Positions 61,601-64,000 of a stretch of DNA of 64,000 bases are shown here, one piece after another. The notes beneath the pieces are model-generated. The model did no database searches and was not told the DNA's origin. It worked only from the letters and a program-made list of their open reading frames with translations. The DNA lies in assembly GCF_014205055.1 (NCBI RefSeq), contig NZ_JACHMS010000001.1, forward strand, positions 1,984,001 to 2,048,000, written 5' to 3'. The stretch comes from Streptomyces luteogriseus. GTDB taxonomy: Bacteria; Actinomycetota; Actinomycetes; Streptomycetales; Streptomycetaceae. Numbering within the stretch: the first letter of the stretch is position 1; each line of letters opens with the position of its first letter. The position numbers and the translations under genes were made by a program.

Positions 61601-64000
61601 GGCACCGTTGCCGAGCCCTCGCCCGGCGCCCGTCCCGGGCACGTCACCACCGGTTCCGTTGCCGCCGGTTCCGTTGCCGCCGGACTCCAGGTAGAGGTCC
61701 GTGGCCGGTTCGGTCCAGGGGCGGGACAGGGTGGTGAGCTTCGAGACCGTGGGCTCTGCGCCGACCGGAGCGAAGGAGTCGGTCTTCGTGTCCGTGACGG
61801 TGCTGCCGGACACGCCGAGGGGTCCCCGGGCGCTCTCGCTGCTCTCGGTGCTCTCCGTGACGGGCCGGGGTGCCGGTTCGGGGGTCACGCCGAGTGCGTC
61901 GGCGAGCGGCAGCAGCACGTCCGCGCCGGGGAAGTCGACGTCCGTGGCGCTGGTGGTGCCCGGGGTGGCGGCGAGGTCCGTCCCCTCCGTGACCGCCCCG
62001 GCGCCGTCCGGTGTCACGCCGGACGGAGGGCCGCTGAGCGGGCGGACCTTGACGGGGGCACCGGGGCCCTCGCGGGTCAGCTCCACTGCGGCGCGCACCG
62101 GGCGCCCCGCGCCGTCCGACGCGACCGCCGGACCCAGCACCACGGCCCGGTCCGTCCCGGCGTTGTCCAGCAACTCGGACGCCTGCTGCGACCCCTCCCC
62201 CGGCGGCGGGCCTTCCGAGACGACGACGGTCAGCGGGGGTGCCTTCGCGGCTGCGGGATCGCCGGAGTCCGCGTACGTGCCGGTGGTGCTCGCCTTCGGT
62301 GGATCCGGGGTCGGCGCGGTGCCGGAACCGAGCTCGCTCTCCGCGGAGTCGGACGTGGCATCGCTCTCCGACGGTGCGGCGGACTCCGGCAGGGGGGTCG
62401 CGTCCGGAGACGGGGTGGTCTCCGGGGAACCGGTGCCCGCCGGTGAGGTGTCGGTCCCGGCGGAACCGGCCGTGCCGCCCGGGACACGACTGCCCTGGGC
62501 CTGCGGCGCGGACGAGGACGGGGCGTTGCCGCCGGCCGAGGGAACACCACCCGCCCGGTCACCGGCACCAGGGAGGGCACCAGAACCGGCGCCGGATCCG
62601 GCGCCGGAAGGAGACCCAGCACCCGTACCCGAAGCCGCCGCACCGGCTCCGGTACCCGCACCCGATCCCGCGACGGAACCAACACCAGAGCCAACACCGG
62701 CACCAGAATCGACAGCGGCACCGGAACCGGCACCAGGCGCCGCCGAGACACCGGCGCCGTCCGGTTCCGCCGACCCACCCCTTCCCGCCGTGAGCGGCGT
62801 CTCCACGGTGACCGGCGTGCCGAAACTCTCCAGCGCGCGGCGGACCGCGTCCGTGTCGATCTCGGCGGCCGGGCCGTTCCCCGCCGGGACCACCCGGACC
62901 TCGGGCCGCTGGGACAGGTCGCCGCGCAGACCGTCGCGGACGCCGATCTCGTGGCTGCCGGGCGGCTGGGAGCCGCGCAGGGAGGCGAGGTCGCGCAGGG
63001 CCTGCTCGCGCGCCTCGGCTGAACCGTGGTGGACCTGCTGCCACAGCTGGTTCTCCGCGGCGGTCACGGGCAGGGTGCCCGGGGAGTACGGCGGCGGAGC
63101 GGGGCTCGTGTACGGCGGCGGGTTCACCGCGGAGTAGGGCGGGGGCGACTGGCTGCCGATGCTGCCGACCGAGCCGGGGTCCTGCTCTGCGAGGGGCGGG
63201 GGCAGGGGCTCGGGGGAACCCGCGCCGCCCGTCGTGTCCGGGTGGGCGGCGCTGTCGGCGCCCGGCGTGTCCGAGGACTGCGCGCGGTCGGTGCCGGTGG
63301 AGACCGTGGGAGGCGGCTGGTTGCGCAACTTGTCGATGGCGTGCCGCAGTTCGGCGCCGGTGTTCTGGGCGGTTCCGGTGAGCCCGGCCTCGACCTGGCT
63401 GCTGAGGCCCGCGCCGACGAAAGTGGACCAGCTGGTGGACCAGTCCCCGTCGAAGGCACCCTTGATGAGGATCTCCGCGAGGGCCTCGCCGGCACCGGCG
63501 GCGAGGAAGTCGGCCGTCCCCTTCAGCCCGTAGTGTCCGGCCAGCGCGCCCGGACGGTCGGCGTTGTTCCGCAGGAGCAGGTTGTTCCGCCACAGGTCGG
63601 GGTTGTTCCGGAAGGACAGCGGGTTGTTGTTCCGGAAGGTGATCGGCGTGTTCGTCCCCGGGGTGGGACCGTTGCCGTACGGGGTGGGGTCGGGACGGTT
63701 GTCCGGGCCGTTGGGGTTCGGGGTGGGGTCGGGGTCCGGCCGGGAGCCCGGGCCCTTGTTCTTGAACTCCGGGTCCGGGATGTCGCGCAGGCTGGGGTTC
63801 TTCTTGAAGTCGAGGTCCGGACTGTTCTTCAGGAAGTTGTTGTCGTAGCCCTTGACGAGCCTCTTGGCGAAGTCGTCGAAGATGCTGGTGAGCCCGCCCG
63901 CCGCGGCGCCGAACGCGGCGGACTTGCCGACGTCGCCCCAGTCGATGCCGTCCGGGCGGCGGCCCTGCGGGGCGAAGTTCATCATCGCCAACCGCACCGC
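43616..64000 (-). CDS. Giant multidomain polymorphic-toxin-like protein, 5' end outside the window
   Basis: Partial: at least 6,793 residues, frame open at the window edge. Residues below count from the codon at 63997. About 10-220: helical Gly/Ala-rich region (AAFGAAAGGLTSIFDDF, GTADFLAAGAGEALAEIL) seen in giant actinobacterial WXG/T7SS-type toxins. About 220-980: Pro/Ser/Gly-rich disorder. About 990-1090: clan-CD/CHAT-like domain with LVLFSCETG (Cys1051). About 1335-1560: OTU-like protease (GGGNCLF Cys1358, RDHFDAL His1550). About 1570-3480: large region without recognised folds. About 3485-3625: Gly/Asp repeat. About 3715-3955 and 4030-4190: two decayed OTU-like domains. 4323-6793: three tandem modules of metallopeptidase-like domains A-B-A. 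Related giant Streptomyces proteins are, as I recall, labelled 'lonely Cys domain' proteins. Likely an exported multi-effector. Secretion route and target unknown. No immunity gene follows. Confidence 0.8.
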   Translation of the reverse strand, partial: AVRLAMMNFAPQGRRPDGIDWGDVGKSAAFGAAAGGLTSIFDDFAKRLVKGYDNNFLKNSPDLDFKKNPSLRDIPDPEFKNKGPGSRPDPDPTPNPNGPDNRPDPTPYGNGPTPGTNTPITFRNNNPLSFRNNPDLWRNNLLLRNNADRPGALAGHYGLKGTADFLAAGAGEALAEILIKGAFDGDWSTSWSTFVGAGLSSQVEAGLTGTAQNTGAELRHAIDKLRNQPPPTVSTGTDRAQSSDTPGADSAAHPDTTGGAGSPEPLPPPLAEQDPGSVGSIGSQSPPPYSAVNPPPYTSPAPPPYSPGTLPVTAAENQLWQQVHHGSAEAREQALRDLASLRGSQPPGSHEIGVRDGLRGDLSQRPEVRVVPAGNGPAAEIDTDAVRRALESFGTPVTVETPLTAGRGGSAEPDGAGVSAAPGAGSGAAVDSGAGVGSGVGSVAGSGAGTGAGAAASGTGAGSPSGAGSGAGSGALPGAGDRAGGVPSAGGNAPSSSAPQAQGSRVPGGTAGSAGTDTSPAGTGSPETTPSPDATPLPESAAPSESDATSDSAESELGSGTAPTPDPPKASTTGTYADSGDPAAAKAPPLTVVVSEGPPPGEGSQQASELLDNAGTDRAVVLGPAVASDGAGRPVRAAVELTREGPGAPVKVRPLSGPPSGVTPDGAGAVTEGTDLAATPGTTSATDVDFPGADVLLPLADALGVTPEPAPRPVTESTESSESARGPLGVSGSTVTDTKTDSFAPVGAEPTVSKLTTLSRPWTEPATDLYLESGGNGTGGNGTGGDVPGTGAGRGLGNGATPPPPPTITPDVPAPDSPVPVRPAQENPPSAPPVPTPPPGRIVVRPVSPGGAADDGEGSVRRGGEPSVTTLDGHTVPVAQLRRWVPGTAVRPRPGRAVQTLTISQGPAEEGTVHGAGRRALLGQDTFRGVRTTSTATAAESPAGTPGSPAGTPGSPAGTPGSPAGTSASPAITEAPPLRRTVFTGPPAPLPGSGTERGADYFVAHATSRTVTLGTEDAARPTVKVSGVQLGEVLKSWARDDDQDRPLVLFSCETGRQPRVAGLPVAQHVANRTGRPVYAPTTEVGTARDGQGDVRAVLTEGPDGPGRWRLFTPEPGGAELDRLARVAGLHAGPEPADAFARARTLQQIRTLRDTLGPDAEQRPENHELLAGLAYVDGLRWLSPATAARYGDGRMTPDLLRRMVLDRPGAVNGTGSDPAAAGPTAEQYTAFLRAASELRATAGPDTTLDALLPPPPPALPPGTLVSPDDVRGLSYAPGAQVTWSLAPTPLPLSELALSPEDTAELARRRPDLVPATSRPATLADDVTLLSKDPAGGGPADLVTADGMAFRRLDTPGGGNCLFRALLDSARSLDVPPAWAARNVAGLRTLLRDRLAGSELLTAAAEATPDPVLAVVDDLRMRALAGESDPEVQRSVNEHWNRIARAVVTGGDAGRWQQILRDSDYPHLARVAPTPADARRLGTGNLVTAAAEQPGLWASPFGDLLPQALAHTLDLDLRLVQPDPQAEGSTFVVPLHPGGQGGTLHLAYNGRDHFDALVPASAPITAVPDPAPTGDESGKAPSARRQPEPSTETPSPDSPSAESRSGRAPAAQDTPAQEGSDPFGEWLRGMGGITDVYAPETEAPDKGDPVPLETQLDRYRPPRLLTGADAAPPGPNPRTVTFQDGSRLPSVLIDPDGDPNAPAPAGRTGDGSVGTPPSGLFTGPGVLTLRSPDQVARQILGELPKKLRDQFDEAELLRLLTTQPGAFTAPRGARLVGREKSGVGHEMTIEAVPYHRWERFSDVDGATVRVDTLRRGQAGTGGGRSVGFGRRIAAGISMGPPLSWLVKIGVSLGWTRRTDYSLGTQAYNQSEHRAWEGSHLHLDDVHYRVRVERVTEAPANDGRDASSGTLAADPGWRRQEVLTRQFAVRDGLSWRLPDDLTVPYAGPRRAPRTLTFPDGREPRATDVTALHFTDPPEDLALAISGARPGSSAHRTLVSYVRPGRLLALFGRLTGPVSGPELTRGSGQHPLGHLIVERSIPQRATLVTESVKAEIRDLTQTTYQNERGHVRDTRFGIQVTSGPNHTFIGPETDVRLQGGPLVRADFSSGRGHYLGTDAARKTTGRVRNHPVALYRVERTLMVRKAGDPPSAARPVRVVSLDWMSTQDARRLAGWDSRTPGQAGPDPDARPPVPWYLTREDPVHLSGQVRAEGFVPDRPQPLTPGQDQAAAPEMTPASQQDQEPLVAQEGQQPPAVQDGQQQDQQSPTAPNGQQQDRQSPTAPNDQQQDRQDRQSQTAQPPAPQDPMRVFTDAVLDTLHRSYPSMFVPPLMLRHQRLARFWYGDGRMRTALHNDRQVREALNRPSLAQSLDDLTTTGVPVTLTEDGKVRRGHHTLILRARLTDRRFESTMSERSLRNAVIGTEVSGQGQQASSTLSGGAELGISPRDHDKVPEAGLPRQTGNVSLGARYSHTEQKATRSTVAVTHDHLTFQNGAHLYSYRVELSASFEGHRRPRGWARLLSVGLLGAGVFVSKAEERPLFSKGSETVGRVELAVPAAHGSERHAPVDPAPGAPSTTPAAPAPAPGPRRVSATEADQLLDGTRPLLRQEGTDQRLTQRLLSAPHVVLSVEGGPQRQQLVQDTADRAAGGTWHVSAPGAPVRAALRRAMANLSVAGQLGQYLGPFGSRITGLNGAGPFRTHYLKAAVRGELHNLRVKSDPKPASLEATIGNEHRVVGTEGTLSHTTLGLQGADMPLQQAPGQQAVMGSYATALQYAWGKGRTLSQTLTRGRNTTLTFAGRMYLVVADATETVAVRDRWTAAMGMAGTRVAARVSSAAGHLSGRLARGLAPRRAAAALQHIRDAVMFHLPMQDVIEAGLAPDGLGTTTPDNLGRGYRVPGFLRGRRFPGHPSGRLDASHAAQRLMRQLEQIGVPSHDREQVLQRLSPDFLRANLHELTTDGMTLPVRYRTWHHPAHLPVGGSPAQMRFKLTPKTTTVERLRTGFELEDYRTTARDDADGSSQDRGADVTLSAGQRATESGVLIAAPSLQGTAAKKRATTRTETDGRTSMPNIATVQAHAEIVTEYILTVTMTDASGDPLRPRAVAPVGSLREIVPANLLTPDGDGADGALTEQDVPQPERAVQMLTADQARPDGIAAWRASSTAPGDTGSPDILPFDDDRIGSGILAVDIHGAANVQDALTLATARADGFGDSDLGRRHTGDVLAARVRMARHTPLTGLGTASAQAQQEATTQAGLTAGFREALSADGSPLPTQASARLVGQFHTADSRLYAKMHRRGARLLAVENKPRMEAMQRAKTSDALESGITDNIEGAVGSAPLAGNSNAGVTNPGATVPIGGANDGTTLKGTTDTTLGTHVKVVTNRSMLFALPVSWLSVAEVDHRLTDSRPLHALGKAKRGPRAAEAQTTALVWLREDIARDYGLLDDTTFPDEVAKAWDDLAKAAGDLATAEQRYYDARARARETWLDLTTEEQAALGAGTPARQAAPGDGDSGLKAAPGDADGAPGGEGALGDGDGGPGLQAAPGDGGLKAALGDGDSGQVAALGDGAPGGEGALGDREGDGDPGRQGALGDHDGAPGREGALGDHDGDGDVGPGRQAAPGDGDAALKAAPGDDGSGRPAVLPPALAESPAVTAWQAARDEVRRWQERTAAAAADHHRLHLAASRLTAHHQGLPSVPVPDRPQEYTEPGWRSEAPEPYTITDGTDSAPRTLTSPDGATVREVHDVPHDGASFFHALLAIAGARGRLAHLLGTDLADRFTGALGDPAVTAEAVGAARDRLAWALGEDGNEDLLDALALDVADTFTQDELDAAGVVFTPAQQAEFDAFGRLPLTFWPTPAQRVALAAAALSRPFAPEPHQDADASPGGDPVPSPVRRAGDHGGADLLPALAARILGTPLTVVTGEGGAQLFLPHGTDPSAVDPAGDPVLYAADGFFHAALPPGTPAPVTTALPTPATETSADSGTGTGPGTSTTVPPATESPRAPQQPPAHRSHATPPWMPPADSTGPRYRLDRTGVLTAPDGATYTQGAPTGRGNGFFGALSTALSHAADRPGLDRRDAARLRARARRSPSELMRQHGLPGDPADRDGLFTPPPLVPRRGMPEPSAEAREAHVRAHLARAPWGPEADRAVAEWAATATSTTVTLIEENGTAHTYPAPAGTDGPHLRLRRRGGDFVPLILHTPAPEPKQPEAQLTPTVAHTPTVRTAADATADTRPAGTTPHPAAPSSSSTTSTTSTTQDTAPPPPNRDRAPLPSHSEAAATPLPLSPAAPETTAASPAPSDAEEEAHELSTLTGADPAPSPTPAAPRPSPRPFKLGSYEFTNLNQTDAYVDKAVRIIELLDEHSTISDYVNGRPVRITLHLRTTETPADVRDLGPDGVQINLASYYFEKYDTGYIMGMLAHEIGLHPLASRNTDIPEQEEAYRGMPLPVPGLTDLKQPRTMNTESAGQADHIMAAYPATIRHGIYRDIVVEMAGILARRARVGVPGAKTRDVTDLFDCYLMDLASIAVTSDYRMNAVKEPNYTARVYNAYKQMLHARMAATPALQALLPPDKGLFGVARDFTTLATSIAANNRGDSIQRPAPADETRPRLPGTGATTQTPPAAPPPPGARDSRPRFVVRSGFDARRFTHDGDPVTDLTVRIALRGTPDQVTDVIGRLRDGVDEYLNTPGHRLPDGDRLHVTVERVDPADAPHLTVDLVGRDRAMDQSTWWADAAPIQFVHELTHQLGLRDEYRDADSPQRPHILGSLLGDLDAAPEDSSLAPAGLRDRHLALLGALVGDVTRSHGQEDGRTWEAARAAAEPVTRRSVWVDPVSLPRSADDTSGSEVPAHMPQEGTLVPFRSGNFEFTNLKHTEARYRDKAIRIIELLDEHATIRSYIGDRTVRITLRLRTTEAPADVTDRGDAGVDINLASYYFEKYDTGYIMGMLAHEIGLHPLASRNGSIPEEEDLFAGMPLTVPGLESLSTPRFMNTEGAGQADHVMAAFPHTIRHGIYRDIVVEMAEVLAQRAQAGVEGAAAKDVTDLFDCYLMDLASIAVTNDHRGRAITDPNYTAKSYNAYKAQLAEHLPADSPLRALLPADKGRFGVLGDFAQLATSVGANNRGDSIQVPIPTGEAMPRLPQAGGEPAESRPADDTAATDAPPVSRSFKLGGYEFTNLNQTDAYVDKAVRIIELLDEHSTISDYVNGRPVRITLRLRTTEAPADVTDRGEAGVDINLASYYFEKYDTGYIMGMLAHEIGLHPLASRNGRIAEEEDLLAGMPLAVPGLESLSEPRFMNTVGAGQADHVMAAFPSSIRHGLYRDVTVEMARILEHRARVGVPGAKASDVTDLFDTYLMDLASIAVTNDHRGRAITDPNYTAKSYNAYKAQLDAHLPQGSRLRALLPADKGRFGVLRGFAQLATSVGTNNRGDSIQQPTPTGEARPRLPQGTGDGPRTEEEVEQPAVPAAPAPHRGPDSRPRFVVRSGFDARRFTYDGDPVTDLTVRVALRGTEEQGARVRERLDAGVARLLNGPGHRLPSGDRLHVTVEYVDPAASPHLTVDLVARDRVMDQTTWWADADPVQLVHELTHQLGLRDEYRDADSPQRPHIAGSLLGDLDQSPEDPSLSAAGLRGRHLALLGALIGDVDPHTVDDGGGQVTWEEARAASQPVIRRSVWVDPVSLPRAADDTASDDVPAHMPQEGTLVPFTSGNYEFTNLKHTNEKYRDKAIRIIELLGEHPVLAAYVGDRPVRITLQVRTTETPADVTDRGEAGVDINLASYYFEKYDIGYIMGMLAHEIGLHPLASQDRNIPDEEAMFEHFPLSVPGLEDQNPPRTMSTEGAGQADHIMAAYPSSTRHRIYRDIVLRMADRMARAAQTGVEGAKGTDVTDLIDTYLMDLASIALTNDHRTNAAKEPRNTAKVYNAYKAQLMQHMAPDSPARALVPPDKGMFGVVRDFAQLAAAVAANNRGDSIQVPTPSGEAMPRLPQAGDPTSEPVLQSLRLGQFEFTNLNQTEAYVDKAVRIVELLDEHATIKSYIGDRTVRITLRLRTTEAPADVTDRGDAGVDINLASYYFEKYDTGYIMGMLAHEIGLHPFASRNRNIAEEEDLYAGMPLPVPGLESLSTPRFMNTEGAGQADHVMAAFPHTIRHGLYRDIVVEMAGVLAQRARVGVAGAKSKDVTDLFDCYLMDLASIAVTNDHRGRAITDPNYTAKSYNAYKAQLAEHLPADSPLRALLPADKGRFGVLGDFAQLATSVGTNNRGDSIQRPAPVGEAAPRLPESGGEVGQGVTGSRQLRGPRDRRPRFVVRSGFDARRFTHDGEPVTDLTVRVALRGAEDESARVFGRLGAGVEEFLNDRGYRLPNGDRLHVTVEPVDPADAPHLTVDLVGGDRGMDQNTWWVDAEPVQLVHELTHQLGLRDEYRDADAPHRSHVPGSLLGDLGADPEDSSLARAGLRGRHLALLGALIGDVDPHTVDDGGGQVTWEEARAASQPVIRRSVWVDPVSLPRPTGETAIAGDTAVAEEAATAGDVPPRMLTPFRSGNFEFTNLKHTDEAYRDRAVRIIDLLRKHDTIRRYIGNRPCRITLHVRTTEPPADVLDRGPDGVEINLASYYFEKYDIGHVMGMLAHEIGLHPLASENTGLPDEEAMFENFPLPVPGLEDVNPPRTMSTEGAGQADHIMAAYQSSTRHRIYRDIILEMARVLAQDVRNGEENAKPQDVTDVFDCYLMDLASIAVTNDHRVNAAMEPGYTARVYNAYKKTLHDLLAGEAEVRALLPSDKSRFGVMNDFRRIGTYVSLNNRGASMQREDAT
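43619..46045 (-). repeat. Giant-gene module 3 (A5-B3-A6), 809 codons, C-terminal
   Basis: Residues 5985-6793. A5 HEIGLH at 6073, B3 HELTH at 6393, A6 HEIGLH at 6611. The protein ends about 25 residues after the A6 counterpart of the NNRGDSIQ boundary motif (here NNRGASMQ). A6 is the most divergent A copy (RKHDTIRRYIGNRPCRI). Confidence 0.85.
46046..48535 (-). repeat. Giant-gene module 2 (A3-B2-A4), 830 codons
   Basis: Residues 5155-5984. A3 HEIGLH at 5243, B2 HELTH at 5571, A4 HEIGLH at 5781. Both metal motifs are intact. A3 opens with the EFTNLNQT form and A4 with EFTNLKHT, the same alternation as in modules 1 and 3. Confidence 0.85.
48536..51031 (-). repeat. Giant-gene module 1 (A1-B1-A2), 832 codons
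   Basis: Residues 4323-5154. A1 (from 4323) has HEIGLH at 4411. B1 (about 4623-4826) has HELTHQLGLRDEY with the first His at 4730. A2 has HEIGLH at 4938. In every A copy a conserved GQADH(I/V)MAA follows about 45 residues later and could supply a further metal ligand. B fits the HExxHxxGxxD zinc signature of snapalysin-type peptidases. Confidence 0.85.
51428..51910 (-). other. Decayed OTU-like domain 3 in the giant protein
   Basis: Residues about 4030-4190. GRGNGFFGAL has Gly4046 where the catalytic Cys belongs, and the closing GGDFVPLIL lacks the His. It sits just before the metallopeptidase-like modules. Confidence 0.45.
52133..52855 (-). other. Decayed OTU-like domain 2 in the giant protein
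   Basis: Residues about 3715-3955. DGASFFHALL aligns with GGNCLFRALL but has Ser3742 in place of Cys. The closing DGFFHAALPP aligns with RDHFDALVP but has Phe at the catalytic His position. Probably a non-catalytic scaffold or binding domain. Confidence 0.5.
53127..53545 (-). repeat. Gly/Asp/Ala low-complexity repeat in the giant gene
   Basis: Residues about 3485-3624 are built from irregular copies of AAPGDGD, GALGDGDG and GGEGALGD units. The DNA repeats the elements GCCGTCGCCG and GAGCGCGCC. Probably a flexible linker that expands and contracts in multiples of three. Confidence 0.75.
59318..59995 (-). other. OTU-like cysteine protease domain in the giant protein (intact)
   Basis: Residues about 1335-1560. 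GGGNCLFRALL carries nucleophile Cys1358 and YNGRDHFDALVP carries His1550, with the LRTLLRDRL helix between, the order seen in OTU-like peptidases. This is the only one of three such domains that keeps both catalytic residues. Confidence 0.6.
60730..61030 (-). other. Clan-CD/CHAT-like cysteine domain in the giant protein
   Basis: Residues about 990-1090. A His in YFVAHATSR (about residue 1003), then hydrophobic strand PLVLFSCETG with Cys1051, matches the His/Cys dyad spacing of caspase-like clan CD peptidases, closest in wording to CHAT domains (V-L-S-A-C-E-T-G). It may release other parts of the polypeptide or act as an effector itself. Confidence 0.55.
61101..61182 (-). repeat. Four 21-bp repeats (SPAGTPG) in the giant gene
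   Basis: The 21-bp unit GGTACCGGCCGGGGAGCCAG recurs four times nearly unchanged, encoding SPAGTPG. It lies in the disordered region just upstream of the cysteine domain. Near-identity of units suggests recent slippage. Confidence 0.8.

Overview
The window is chromosomal DNA from a high-GC actinomycete, almost certainly a Streptomyces. The evidence is GC-rich third codon positions, many GTG and TTG starts, four-base ATGA/GTGA overlaps inside operons, Streptomyces-typical families (DUF6099, DUF3140, a SepF-like protein, an F420-type LLM oxidoreductase, AfsR/SARP regulators) and a giant secreted-toxin-like gene. No tRNA, rRNA, CRISPR array, transposase or intact prophage was recognised.

Layout. 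1-4.0 kb: a Pnkp/Hen1 RNA-repair cassette. 4.1-8.2 kb: an LLM oxidoreductase, a small protein, DUF6099, a MazG-like pyrophosphohydrolase overlapping an AAA ATPase, and a SepF-like protein. 8.4-12.5 kb: an assimilatory nitrate reductase fused to a CysJ/P450-reductase-like flavoprotein, with a GlnR-like box in front. 12.8-13.9 kb: divergent yceI and marR genes around a three-site palindromic operator. 14.0-16.5 kb: two overlapping CNNM/CBS transporter-like genes preceded by a structured leader with a proline-rich upstream reading frame. 16.6-18.6 kb: a 19-bp tandem-repeat tract, an orphan double-glycine RiPP-like precursor, a small conserved-looking protein and a DUF2945-DUF3140 pair.

18.6-32.8 kb: a membrane acyltransferase, then a ten-gene overlapping operon on the minus strand (31.2 down to 20.0 kb). 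It encodes an ATP-grasp ligase, a DUF364 putative metal-chelation protein, a cysteine-synthase-like PLP enzyme, an enolase-superfamily epimerase, an MFS exporter, a methyltransferase and a complete Dpp-type ABC importer. A Zur-like box lies exactly between the -35 and -10 of its candidate promoter, and a secreted tripeptidyl-aminopeptidase-like hydrolase diverges from the same region. I read this as a zinc-controlled, NRPS-independent metallophore (zincophore) synthesis, export and re-uptake system. It is the best candidate in the window for an undescribed pathway.

32.8-43.5 kb: an Amidase_2 lysin, a gene-poor stretch, an imine-reductase-like enzyme, a maleylpyruvate-isomerase-like protein, another tandem-repeat tract, two AfsR/SARP regulators (one with a dead cyclase-like domain and a P-loop lacking its lysine), an NADPH:FMN reductase behind SARP-style heptamer repeats, and a remnant of a type II thioesterase. 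Together these look like the worn remains of a biosynthetic cluster.

43.6-64.0 kb: a single minus-strand gene, open at the window edge, encoding at least 6,793 residues. It has a clan-CD/CHAT-like cysteine domain, one intact and two decayed OTU-like domains, low-complexity linkers, and a C-terminal tail of three tandem ~830-residue modules. Each module is metallopeptidase-like domain A, then B, then A.
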